64,000 bases of DNA from Paracidovorax oryzae ATCC 19882 (GTDB lineage: Bacteria; Pseudomonadota; Gammaproteobacteria; Burkholderiales; Burkholderiaceae_C), in NCBI RefSeq assembly GCF_000687165.1, contig NZ_JMKU01000017.1, positions 62,001 through 126,000 of the forward strand. The letters run 5' to 3'. Positions 33,843 through 42,090 of this stretch are shown piece after piece. Position 1 is the first letter of the stretch, and each line of letters starts with the position of its first letter. The position numbers were made by a program, and so were the translations under genes. Under the pieces are notes generated by a model. It had not been told where the DNA came from. It made no database searches and worked only from the letters and a program-made list of their open reading frames with translations.

Positions 33843-34597
33843 CCGACACGGCCCCCACGAACCTCGTCCGCGCGCTGGAAGAGCGCGCCTTCAACGCCTG
33901 GCCGGCGCACCAGACGGTGTTCCACGGAGGCTGGGTATTCCGGCTGTCGGGCGGCTACACCAAGCGCGCCAATTCGGTCAACGCGCTGGTGCCGGGTGCG
34001 CCGTTCGATGGCGTGCGCGAGGCGGCGGCAGCGCTGTATGCGCGGCATGGACTGCCCGCCGTGTTCCGCATCACGCCCCTGGCGCCGGCCGAAGCCGACC
34101 ACGCACTGGCGGATGCGGGCTACCAGCACTTCGATCCCTCGCTGGTGCTGCAACGGCCCCTGCCGCCGGGATCGCTGCCACGGCCCGATGGCAGCACCCT
34201 GGTCAGCACCTCGCCATCGGCCGCGTGGCTGGAAGGCTTCGCGGCGGCCAACGGCGTGGCCCTGCACCACCGCAAGCTGCACCGCAGCATCCTCGACGCC
34301 ATCGCCCACCCGGTGGGCTACGCGCTGCAGCGGGACGCCGACGGCCATGCCGTGGGTTTCGGCCTGGCGGTGCTGGAGCGCCACGCGGTCGGCCTGTACG
34401 ACCTGGCCGTGGCGCCGGGACACCGGGGCAGCGGGCGCGGCCGCGCCCTGGTGCAGGCCCTGCTGCACTGGGGCAGCGAGGCCGGAGCAACCAGCGCCTA
34501 CCTGCAGGTGCGAGCGCAGAACACGCCTGCGCTGCGGCTGTATGAATCGATGGGGTTCAGGACGGCGTACGGGTACCACTACCGGGTTCCGGGCTGA
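33839..34597 (+). CDS. GNAT family N-acetyltransferase
   Basis: A 252-residue acetyltransferase. The N-terminal domain has WPAHQTVFHGGWVFRLSGGYTKRANSVN (residues about 22-49, ending in a family signature). The catalytic GNAT core is C-terminal, with the acetyl-CoA loop VAPGHRGSGRGRALVQALLHW (about 195-215) and QVRAQNTPALRLYESMGF. The acceptor is unknown; related proteins modify small molecules. It is the last gene of the six-gene operon and is coupled to the SWIM gene by a four-base overlap, an addition not present in the E. coli yeh set as I recall it. Confidence 0.88.
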   Translation: MTDTAPTNLVRALEERAFNAWPAHQTVFHGGWVFRLSGGYTKRANSVNALVPGAPFDGVREAAAALYARHGLPAVFRITPLAPAEADHALADAGYQHFDPSLVLQRPLPPGSLPRPDGSTLVSTSPSAAWLEGFAAANGVALHHRKLHRSILDAIAHPVGYALQRDADGHAVGFGLAVLERHAVGLYDLAVAPGHRGSGRGRALVQALLHWGSEAGATSAYLQVRAQNTPALRLYESMGFRTAYGYHYRVPG

Positions 34598-34672
34598 GAC
34601 CGCAGGCGCGACGAGCCGCGCCGGCCTCCGGATTCCTCCGCACGGAACGTTGATGACAGCTCAACCGCAGGC

Positions 34673-34700
34673 ATTGAATGCGAATTGTTTTCAATATAAT
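34673..34700 (+). promoter_or_regulatory. Fur box overlapping the promoter of the siderophore receptor operon
   Basis: ATTGAA (34673-34678) and TTCAAT (34690-34695) form an inverted repeat around GCGAATTGTTTTC, the usual look of a Fur box in Burkholderiales. A perfect TATAAT -10 follows at 34695-34700, with a weak -35 CATTGA at 34672-34677 (17-bp spacer). Iron-bound Fur would block polymerase here. Confidence 0.75.
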
Positions 34701-34757
34701 TAATAAAACTTTTTTATGCGCCGATGCACGCGGCAGCCTTTCTTCTTACCGCATCCC

Positions 34758-36953
34758 ATGGTCCACACCCGTTCCACGATGGTGGCGGCCGCGCATGGCG
34801 CAGCCGTCGTCCCCCAGCGTATTCACAGGGCTGCACGCCCGGCCCGCCGGCTGGGCCGGGGCGCCCTGACCCCGCTGGCGCTCTGCCTGTCGCAGGCCGC
34901 ATTTGCACAGGCCACGGCCCCCGCAGAGGCCGCTGGTGCGGCGAACACGGCGCAACTGCAGGAAGTGCGCATCAATGCCGGCGCCGAGAAGGACGTGGGC
35001 TTCGCCCCCGCCGAAGCCCAGACGGCCGGCAAGGCGCCGATGCGCCGGCTGGAGACGCCGCAGTCGGTGAGCGTGGTGACGCGCGAGCAAATGGAATCGC
35101 GCCAGATCACCAACATGCAGCAGGCACTGCAGACCGTGGCGGGCGTGAGCCCGGTGAACTTCGGGCGGCGCGGCTTCGACGACATCAACATCCGGGGTTT
35201 CCGCTCCACCGAGTCCATCCTGATCGACGGGCTGGTACAGAGCGCCGGCATGTGGACGCGCCTGAACCCCTACGGCTACGAGCGCTTCGAGGTGCTCAAA
35301 GGCGCGGCCTCGGTGCTGTACGGCCAGGTGCAACCCGGCGGCATCGTCAACGCGATCAGCAAACGCCCCAAGCGCGAGGCATTGGGTGAAGTGGGCGTGG
35401 AAGTGGGCAGCTACGGGCTGCGCACGCTGCAGGCCGACCTGAACCGGCCGCTGAACGAGTCGGGCAAGGCCGCCTTCCGCATCAACGCGCAGGTGTCCAA
35501 CAGCGACGATCCGACCGACTTCATCTACCGCCGCGACCGCTGGATCGCCCCCTCGCTCTCGCTGGACCTGGGCCCGCAGACAGATCTGGTGCTGTTCGCC
35601 ACCTACAGCCAGGGCAACTGGATGCGCCAGCAAGGCGTCACGCCCTACGGCACGGTGCTGCCCAACCGCAACGGCCCGGTGCGCACCACGCTCTACACCG
35701 GCGACCCCGGCTTCGGCGGCTACGACATCGAGACCAAGTCGGTCGGCTATGCGCTGGAGCACCGCTTTTCGCCGGCCCTGACGCTGCGCCAGAACGTGCG
35801 CTACGAAACCGAGGGCGGCACGGGCAACCTCGTCGCCAACGGCACGCTGCAGGCCAACCAGCGCCTGCAGAACCGCACCGCCACGCGCCAGTACATGGAC
35901 GACGACATGCTGGCCACCGACACTTCCCTGCTGGCGCAGTTCGACGCCCTGGGCGTGAAGCACCGGCTGGTGGCCGGCCTGGACGCGCGCAGCGGCAAGA
36001 CCTGGCTGGGCCGCCGGACCTGCACCATCGCCCCGATGGACCTGTTCAACCCGGTGTACGGCGTGCCGGCGACCTGCCCCACGGGCTACACGGCCGATGC
36101 GCCGGAGCGGCTCGACGTGGTGGGCCTGTATGCGCAGGAGCAGATCAAATTCAATCCGCAGTGGACGGCACTCTTCGGCCTGCGGCGCGATTGGTCGAGC
36201 AACACCATCGATGACCATGTCGCCGGGCAGAAGACCAAACAGAAGGATTCCGCCACCACGCTGTCCGCCGGCCTGGTCTATGAATTCGTGCCCGGCTGGG
36301 CCGCCTATGCCAGCTATGGCGAATCGTTCCTGCCGGTGGCGGGCACCACGTTCTCGGGCACACCGTTCGCGCCGGAGACGGGCAAGCAGTGGGAAACGGG
36401 CCTGAAGTACGAAGCGCCCGACCGCAGCGTGACCGGCTCGCTGGCGCTCTTCGACCTCAAGCGCCGCAACGTCACCACCGCCGACGCAGATCATCCCAGC
36501 TACAGCGTGCAGACCGGCGCGCAGCGCGCGCGCGGGCTGGAACTGGAAGTGGGCGCCGACCTGCGCCGCGACTGGAAGCTCACCGGTGCCTACACCTACA
36601 TCGACACCGAGGTCACGCGCGACAACAACGCCGCCATCGTGGGCAAGCCGCTCAACCTGACGCCGCGCCATGCGGTCTCCCTGTGGGCCACCTACAAGCT
36701 GCCCCAGGTACCGCAGCTCACGCTGGGTGCCGGCGTGCGCCACGCCAGCAGGCAGATCGGCTCCTACCCCTTCACCCTGCCCGCCTACACGGTGGCCGAT
36801 GTGTCGGTGAGCTATGCCGGGCCCAGCTACCGCATCACGGCGGGCGTGAAGAACGTGTTCGACCGGGCCTACTACGACGGCGCGATCAACGCCAACGTGG
36901 TCTCGCCGGCCATGCCGCGCAATTTCAGTCTGGGCCTGACGTACTTCTTCTGA
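34758..36953 (+). CDS. TonB-dependent siderophore receptor (FhuA/FpvA-like)
   Basis: Outer-membrane receptor for a ferric siderophore, about 731 residues from this start. A signal peptide ends LCLSQAAFAQA. The plug domain begins with RRLETPQSVSVVTREQMES and contains GFDDINIRGFRSTESILIDG and LKGAASVLYGQVQPGGIVNAIS. The 22-strand barrel ends with AMPRNFSLGLTYFF, the typical C-terminal Phe. An upstream ATG at 34716 is in frame, but it would lie only about nine bases from the predicted transcription start, so 34758 is preferred; no good Shine-Dalgarno marks either. The Fur box upstream and the PepSY gene 13 bases downstream place it in an iron-uptake operon. The siderophore is not identifiable. 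Confidence 0.92.
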   Translation: MVHTRSTMVAAAHGAAVVPQRIHRAARPARRLGRGALTPLALCLSQAAFAQATAPAEAAGAANTAQLQEVRINAGAEKDVGFAPAEAQTAGKAPMRRLETPQSVSVVTREQMESRQITNMQQALQTVAGVSPVNFGRRGFDDINIRGFRSTESILIDGLVQSAGMWTRLNPYGYERFEVLKGAASVLYGQVQPGGIVNAISKRPKREALGEVGVEVGSYGLRTLQADLNRPLNESGKAAFRINAQVSNSDDPTDFIYRRDRWIAPSLSLDLGPQTDLVLFATYSQGNWMRQQGVTPYGTVLPNRNGPVRTTLYTGDPGFGGYDIETKSVGYALEHRFSPALTLRQNVRYETEGGTGNLVANGTLQANQRLQNRTATRQYMDDDMLATDTSLLAQFDALGVKHRLVAGLDARSGKTWLGRRTCTIAPMDLFNPVYGVPATCPTGYTADAPERLDVVGLYAQEQIKFNPQWTALFGLRRDWSSNTIDDHVAGQKTKQKDSATTLSAGLVYEFVPGWAAYASYGESFLPVAGTTFSGTPFAPETGKQWETGLKYEAPDRSVTGSLALFDLKRRNVTTADADHPSYSVQTGAQRARGLELEVGADLRRDWKLTGAYTYIDTEVTRDNNAAIVGKPLNLTPRHAVSLWATYKLPQVPQLTLGAGVRHASRQIGSYPFTLPAYTVADVSVSYAGPSYRITAGVKNVFDRAYYDGAINANVVSPAMPRNFSLGLTYFF

Positions 36954-36966
36954 CGGTGCCCGCGCC

Positions 36967-38088
36967 ATGCCCGGACATCGCACGCTGAACCGCCTGCTCA
37001 CGCTGCACTCGTGGGCGGGCATCGTCACGGGCCTGCTGCTGTTCATCGTGTGCTTTTCGGGGTCGGTGGTGGTGTTCAAGCACGAGATCGACCTGTGGGC
37101 CAATCCGTCGCTCGCGCAACTGCCGCGGGCGGAACACCCGGCCCCGCTCGATACGGTGCTGGCGCAGGTGCAGGCGCACTACCCCGGCGCCACCGTGGAG
37201 GCGATCGCCCTGCCCGATGCGGTGAACCCCGCGTATTTCGCCTTCGTGCGCGAGGCCGGAGCGCCCGCGGCCCAGCGCACCAAGCTCGCGCTGCGGCCCG
37301 ACACGGGCGCGCTCATCGGCCCGGTGGACAGCCAGCTGGGGCAGTACCTGCGCATGCTGCACGTCTTCCTGTTCTTCGGGCCGCGCTGGATCGTGGGTTT
37401 CCTCGGCGTGGCCATGCTGGTGCTGATCGGCACCGGCATCGTGATCCACCGCAAGATCCTGGCCGAGCTGTTCACGCTGCGCTGGGGACGCAGCCTGCGC
37501 GTGGTGATGTCGGACCTGCACAAGTCCGCGGGCATCTGGGGCCTGGGCTTTCACCTGCTGATCGCGGGCACGGGGGCCTGGCTGGGGCTGGCCCCGCTGT
37601 TCGAGCAAGGCTGGAAGTACCTGGCGGCGCCCGTTGCACCCGCCGCGCGCATGGCCCCCACCCCGCCCGGGGCGGCGAACGTACCCGCTGCCATGCAGTC
37701 GCTCGATGCGCTGCACGCGGCCGCCCGCCAGGCGGTCCCGGGGCTGGACGTGGCCTATGTCTCGCTGCGCCGGTGGGGCACGGCGGGCGCCGAGGCCGGC
37801 TTCACGGGCGACCTGCAGGGACATCTGGCCAGCACGGCCCGGGTGGAGTTCGATGCCGCGGCCGGCCGCATCCGCCAGGCCCACGATCCGCGCACGGCGG
37901 GCTTCTGGTCGATGGTGAACGCGCTCATGGAACCGCTGCATTTCGGCGATTTCGGCGGGCTGCCGCTGAAGTGGCTGTACTTCTTCCTGGGGCTCATGCC
38001 CGCCTTCCTGTCCCTCAGCGGCACGCTGATCTGGCTCGACGGGCGGCGCCTGCGCGCCCACCCGGCAAGGCCCGCGGCCCATGCCTGA
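36967..38088 (+). CDS. PepSY-associated membrane protein (ferric reductase-like)
   Basis: A 373-residue protein of the PepSY/PiuB/FoxB type. It has four main membrane spans: LLTLHSWAGIVTGLLLFIVCF near the N-terminus, a pair near residues 125-150 and 190-210, and one near 335-355. Conserved His residues in LHSWAG, LHVFLFF, LHKSAG and FHLLIAG probably hold hemes. A PepSY-like periplasmic domain lies between the first two spans. Such proteins are thought to reduce siderophore-bound iron in the periplasm. It follows the TonB receptor by 13 bases and overlaps the next gene by eight bases. Confidence 0.85.
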   Translation: MPGHRTLNRLLTLHSWAGIVTGLLLFIVCFSGSVVVFKHEIDLWANPSLAQLPRAEHPAPLDTVLAQVQAHYPGATVEAIALPDAVNPAYFAFVREAGAPAAQRTKLALRPDTGALIGPVDSQLGQYLRMLHVFLFFGPRWIVGFLGVAMLVLIGTGIVIHRKILAELFTLRWGRSLRVVMSDLHKSAGIWGLGFHLLIAGTGAWLGLAPLFEQGWKYLAAPVAPAARMAPTPPGAANVPAAMQSLDALHAAARQAVPGLDVAYVSLRRWGTAGAEAGFTGDLQGHLASTARVEFDAAAGRIRQAHDPRTAGFWSMVNALMEPLHFGDFGGLPLKWLYFFLGLMPAFLSLSGTLIWLDGRRLRAHPARPAAHA

Positions 38089-38905
38089 GCGGCGCAACCC
38101 CGCCCCCCACGACGGCATGGCCCGCTTCTATGTCGCGCTGCATGCCGCACTGCCCGCCGCGCTGGCGGGGGCCGTGCTGCTGCACTGGTTCCCGCCCGCC
38201 GGCCTGGAGCCGCTCGCACGGCGGCCCGCCTGGACCGCCTGGGCCGCGATCGGCCTGTGGCTGCTGGCCTCGGCCCTGCTCGGCGCACTGGCGCGGCACG
38301 CTACCCCGCTGTGGCGCATGGCGCTGTGCGCGGCCACGGCATTGCTCCTGCTGGCCGGTGTGTCGGGCTGGATGCAGCGGGCGCCCCTGTCCCTGCCGGT
38401 GCTCGCCGCGGTGTCGGCCCTCGCACTGGCCTGCGCGGGCCTGGCGCAGTGCATCGGCCCGGGCCGCGTGCAGGCGGAACGGGTGGGGCGGAACGCGGGC
38501 CGCGGCCTGCGTGGCGGCCCCGCGGGGAATGGCGGGCCGCGACGGCACCGCCTGCACACGGGCCTGCACGCAATGGCGCGCCACCTGCCTTTTTGGCTGG
38601 CGGGCCTGCTGGCGCTGGAGTCGTTCCGCATCGCCCACCTGGCCGCGCCCGGGCCGGATCGCCCGGCGGGCATGCTGGGATTGCTGCTGGCCTGCCTGGT
38701 CGCGCTGCCGGCCGCCACGCTGCGCACGTGGCTGCCGGGCACCAGCACCACCCTCTGGGTGCTGGCCGCGGTCTGCCATGCAGGGCTGGCCGCCAAGGCG
38801 GGCCCGCTCCCCTGGGCACTGGCGGCGGCCCTGTGCACCCTCGCAGCCGTGCAGGCCGCATGGCCGTCCCGCGCCCGGGGCGGCGACCTGGAGGCTCGCG
38901 CATGA
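38081..38905 (+). CDS. Hydrophobic membrane protein of the iron-uptake operon, unknown function
   Basis: A 274-residue protein with six or seven probable membrane spans and a basic loop in the middle (near residues 130-165). I recognise no family motif. It overlaps the PepSY gene by eight bases and the next small membrane gene by four, so it is certainly part of the operon that begins with the TonB receptor. Related operons in Burkholderiales contain short membrane proteins of the DUF3649/DUF3325 kind, but I cannot assign this one to them. A role in siderophore processing or iron release is inferred only from position. Confidence 0.6.
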   Translation: MPERRNPAPHDGMARFYVALHAALPAALAGAVLLHWFPPAGLEPLARRPAWTAWAAIGLWLLASALLGALARHATPLWRMALCAATALLLLAGVSGWMQRAPLSLPVLAAVSALALACAGLAQCIGPGRVQAERVGRNAGRGLRGGPAGNGGPRRHRLHTGLHAMARHLPFWLAGLLALESFRIAHLAAPGPDRPAGMLGLLLACLVALPAATLRTWLPGTSTTLWVLAAVCHAGLAAKAGPLPWALAAALCTLAAVQAAWPSRARGGDLEARA

Positions 38906-39258
38906 ACGCATTCCTGCTCGGCAGCGCCGTGCTGGCCTCGCTGGCAGGACTTTGCCTGTGGGCCCGGGCGGTGCCCACGCGGGCCTGGGGCGACGGGGCC
39001 GGCAGTGCCTCCCAGCGCCGCGGCACGCTGGCGGCAGTGTGCCTGGTCCTGGCCCTGCAGGGGATGTCGGCCGGCATGGCAGCGGGTGCGGCGGCGGCCG
39101 CCGCCCTGGTGCCCGCCGCCTGGATGGTGGCCGGCTGGGGGCTGACCCTGGCGATGAACCAGTGGCCGGAACACAGCCTGCGCTGGGCGCGGTGGCTGGG
39201 AACGGCCGGCCTGCTCGGGTGCACCAGCGGGCTGGCCGTGCGGGCCATCGCGTACTGA
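38902..39258 (+). CDS. Small membrane protein, possibly DUF3325-like, last gene of the iron operon
   Basis: A 118-residue protein with three or four membrane spans (residues about 3-22, 43-65, 68-85 and 98-115). Its size, span pattern and position after a PepSY gene resemble DUF3325 proteins of iron-uptake operons, but identity is not certain. It overlaps the previous gene by four bases (ATGA). No clear terminator follows; cytochrome b561 begins 134 bases downstream with its own ribosome site. Confidence 0.55.
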   Translation: MNAFLLGSAVLASLAGLCLWARAVPTRAWGDGAGSASQRRGTLAAVCLVLALQGMSAGMAAGAAAAAALVPAAWMVAGWGLTLAMNQWPEHSLRWARWLGTAGLLGCTSGLAVRAIAY

Positions 39259-39392
39259 GATCCGGACCGGGCCGGCACCGCACCGAGGCGGGGATTCCAC
39301 GGCGCGGCATGGCACACTGTCGCGCCATGGCAGGCCGCCCAGGCCTCCGCCACGCCCCCATTCCTCCACTGCCCCCACGAGGAGCCCCGACG

Positions 39393-39929
39393 ATGAACAC
39401 GCCCTCCAAGTATTCGGCCACGCTGCGCCTGCTGCACTGGTCCATGTTCGCGCTCGTCGCGCTGGCCTATGCCAGCATCAACCTGCGCAAGGCCTTCGAG
39501 CGCGGCAGCGACAGCCGCCTGCTGATGGTGGAATCGCATTTCCTGCTCGGCATGCTGGTGCTGCTGCTCGTGCTGCCGCGGCTGGTCGCCCGCTGGCGCT
39601 CGCCGCAGCCGCCGATCGAGCCGCCACTGCCGGCGCCCCTGCGCATCGGCGCGCACCTGGGGCATGGCCTGCTCTATGCCTTCCTCATCGTGCAGCCCCT
39701 GCTGGGCATGGCCTGCCGCCTGGTGAGCGGCCGCGGCATCGGCCTGCCGCTCACTGAGGCATCCATCCCCTGGCCTGCCGCGTGGGTGGACAAGCAGTTC
39801 GCCGGCACGCTCGAATCCGCCCACGAATGGCTGGGCACGGCCTTCTACTGGGTGATCGGCCTGCACATCGCGGCGGCGCTGTGGCACGCGCTGGTGCGCC
39901 GGGACAATGCGCTGCGGCGGATGTGGTGA
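39393..39929 (+). CDS. Cytochrome b561
   Basis: A 178-residue di-heme membrane protein of the prokaryotic b561 (YodB/YceJ) family. Four spans carry the heme-ligand histidines in LRLLHWSM, VESHFLLGML, HLGHGLLYAF and GLHIAAALWHALV. These proteins oxidise quinol and can move electrons to periplasmic acceptors or superoxide. GAGGAG precedes the ATG by nine bases. It lies after the iron operon, convergent with nicR, and has no close operon partner. Confidence 0.9.
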   Translation: MNTPSKYSATLRLLHWSMFALVALAYASINLRKAFERGSDSRLLMVESHFLLGMLVLLLVLPRLVARWRSPQPPIEPPLPAPLRIGAHLGHGLLYAFLIVQPLLGMACRLVSGRGIGLPLTEASIPWPAAWVDKQFAGTLESAHEWLGTAFYWVIGLHIAAALWHALVRRDNALRRMW

Positions 39930-40016
39930 TGCTGCAGGCGCCGTTAAACACTTCTTCAGATTGAAAGCACCTGACAGTGCCGTCCGGCTGCGTACGAGGC
40001 GGCACAGGCAGCCTGG

Positions 40017-40475
40017 CTACTCGTCCTCACCACCTTCCAGCATCTTGCGCAAGAGGAAATCCAGCGCCAGCCGTTCCGCGGGATTGAGCCGGCCGTAGGT
40101 GCTCTGGGTGATCCTGCGCGCGAACGGCTGCATCGTGCGCACCAGATCGCGGCCCTCGTCCGTGAGTTCGATCACCACCTTGCGCCGGTCCACGCGGTCG
40201 TGGTCCACGCTGATCAGGCCGCGCTGCTTCAGACGGTCCACCACGCCCCGGATGGTGGCCTGGTCGATGACGGTGGCCTTCACCACCTCGGCCAGGGAAC
40301 TGCTGCCCTGGTCGTGCAGCGAGCACAGCACCACGAACTGGGCAGCCGTCAGTTGGGAATCCGGGATGTACTGCTGGAACAGCGCCGTGTGCCGCTGGTA
40401 CACGCGGCGCAGCAGGTGCCCCACCTGTTCGGAGAACACATATTCCTCATCCTCGGTCGCGGTCTTGTCTGCCAT
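40017..40475 (-). CDS. nicR: MarR family repressor, probable NicR/BpsR of nicotinate catabolism
   Basis: A 152-residue winged-helix regulator. SLAEVVKATVIDQATIRGVVDRLKQ (about residues 60-84) is the helix-turn-helix, followed by the wing LISVDHDRVDRRKVVIELTDEG. It is the last gene of the nicC-nicA-nicB-nicT-nicR run. In Pseudomonas putida (NicR) and Bordetella (BpsR) a MarR repressor in this cluster is released by 6-hydroxynicotinate, and the same role is inferred here. Its likely operators are the palindromes in the control region at 46758-47079. An ATG at 40499 is an alternative start. Confidence 0.82.
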   Translation of the reverse strand: MADKTATEDEEYVFSEQVGHLLRRVYQRHTALFQQYIPDSQLTAAQFVVLCSLHDQGSSSLAEVVKATVIDQATIRGVVDRLKQRGLISVDHDRVDRRKVVIELTDEGRDLVRTMQPFARRITQSTYGRLNPAERLALDFLLRKMLEGGEDE

Positions 40476-40561
40476 GCGCGGATTGTAGGTAGCGTGCATG
40501 GCACGGGCCGGCCGCGGGGGGGCGGGCGAAGCCCCGCTGCCGGGCGCCGCCCGGGCCGACA

Positions 40562-41878
40562 TCAGTCGAGCGCGCGGTTGCGCGACTCCACATCCACCGC
40601 CCAGATCGACAGCGCGCCGCCCACCAGCATGGCGGACAGCACGGCCAGGGCCAGCGTGAAATGCGTGGCCATGATGGGCGCGATGATGGCCGGGGCGAAC
40701 AGGCCGCCGAAGCGCGCGACGGCGCCCGCCATGCCCATGCCGCTGGCGCGCAGGTCGGTGGGATAGACCTCGGGGGTGAAGGCGTAGAGCGCGCCCCAGG
40801 TGCCCAGCAGCGAGAAGCTCATGAGCAGGGTCGAGCCGATCACCACGAACGGCGACGAGCCCAGGCTGTAGAGCATGCAACCCGCGGCGCTGAGCAGCAG
40901 GAAGCCGATCAGCGTGGGTTTGCGGCCCCAGCGCTCCACGCCGTAGGCCGAGAGCGCGAAGCCGGGCAGTTGCACCAGCGCCAGCACCACCAGGAAGACC
41001 TGGCCGCGCATGAAGGCGAAGCCCTCGCTGCCCAGCTTGACGGGCAGGTAGACGAAGACGCCGTAGTAGGCAATGGAGATCAGCGCCCAGGCCAGGAACA
41101 GCGCCAGGCTGCGGCGGCGCAGCTCGGCCGAGAACAGCGAGAACAGCGACTTGCGTTCCTGCTTCTCGGGCTGCAGCGGCGGGATGGGCGCGGTGTTGCC
41201 GTTGACCTTGGCCACGCGCTCGAGCACCTGGCGCGCCTGGTCGGACTTGCCGTTGCGGTTCAGGAACATCGGCGACTCGGGAATGTAGAAGCGCAGCACC
41301 ACGCCGATCAGCGCCGGGATGCCGGTGACGAAGAAGATCACGCGCCAGGCGTCGTTGCCCCAGGACACGGCTACCAGGGCCAGGATGGCCAGGAAGATGG
41401 TGCCCACGGCCCAGAACGATTCCAGCAGCACCAGCCAGCGGCCGCGGCGGTCGCTGGGCAGGAACTCGGCCATCATGGTGTAGTCCACGGGCAGCGTGCC
41501 GCCCACGCCGATGCCGGTGATGAAGCGCAGCACCAGCAGCCAGGCGAATTCGGGCGCGAACGCCGAGGCCACGCCCGCGCAGGCATCGATCACCACGGCC
41601 ATCATCAGCACCGGGCGGCGCCCGATGCGGTCGGCCAGGCGGCCGAAGACGAAGGCGCCGATCAGCATGCCGATGAAGAAGAAGGTGCCGGTCTGCAGCG
41701 CCTCGGGCACCGTCTTGCCGAAGGTCTTGGCGATGGACGGCGCGCTGAATCCGATGGACAGCACCTGCATGGCGTCGGCCAGCCAGACCAGGCCGAAGAT
41801 CACGAAGAGCCGGTACTGGAACCGGCCGACACCCGCTGTCTGGATGCCTTTTTCCACCGAAACGAATGAAGATGACAT
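40562..41878 (-). CDS. nicT: MFS transporter, probable nicotinate permease NicT
   Basis: A 438-residue major facilitator with 12 spans. The loop 2-3 motif is GRLADRIGRRPVLM (about residues 70-84), and LRFITGIGVGGTLPVDYTMMAEFLP (motif near 117-140) and an ERWGRKPTLIG repeat in loop 8-9 are of the sialate/aromatic acid:H+ symporter type. The Shine-Dalgarno AGGAG stands five bases before the ATG at 41878, which decides the start. It lies between nicB and nicR on the same strand, as NicT does in Pseudomonas. Nicotinate or 6-hydroxynicotinate as substrate is inferred from context. Confidence 0.82.
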   Translation of the reverse strand: MSSSFVSVEKGIQTAGVGRFQYRLFVIFGLVWLADAMQVLSIGFSAPSIAKTFGKTVPEALQTGTFFFIGMLIGAFVFGRLADRIGRRPVLMMAVVIDACAGVASAFAPEFAWLLVLRFITGIGVGGTLPVDYTMMAEFLPSDRRGRWLVLLESFWAVGTIFLAILALVAVSWGNDAWRVIFFVTGIPALIGVVLRFYIPESPMFLNRNGKSDQARQVLERVAKVNGNTAPIPPLQPEKQERKSLFSLFSAELRRRSLALFLAWALISIAYYGVFVYLPVKLGSEGFAFMRGQVFLVVLALVQLPGFALSAYGVERWGRKPTLIGFLLLSAAGCMLYSLGSSPFVVIGSTLLMSFSLLGTWGALYAFTPEVYPTDLRASGMGMAGAVARFGGLFAPAIIAPIMATHFTLALAVLSAMLVGGALSIWAVDVESRNRALD

Positions 41879-42090
41879 GGGAACTCCTGTGGTCGTCACC
41901 GCTAGCTGTTGATGTGCCCCTTCCGCCAGGCCGCGCCGCCATGCCGGCACGCGCCCTGACAGAGAACTCCTGGCGCGATCGAACCCTCCGGCGCCACCCG
42001 AAGGGGCCGATCGCGAAAACCGTCCTCCCGCTTTTCCTCTTCTTGTCCGCGGCCCCGCATGCCGCGGCCCGCGCTTACCGGGTCATGTGG

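Noticed and set aside
41879-42090. Possible second regulatory region between nicB and nicT
   Set aside because: I found no palindrome of the kind seen at 46885-46961 and no clear promoter. nicT is probably served by the upstream nic promoter.
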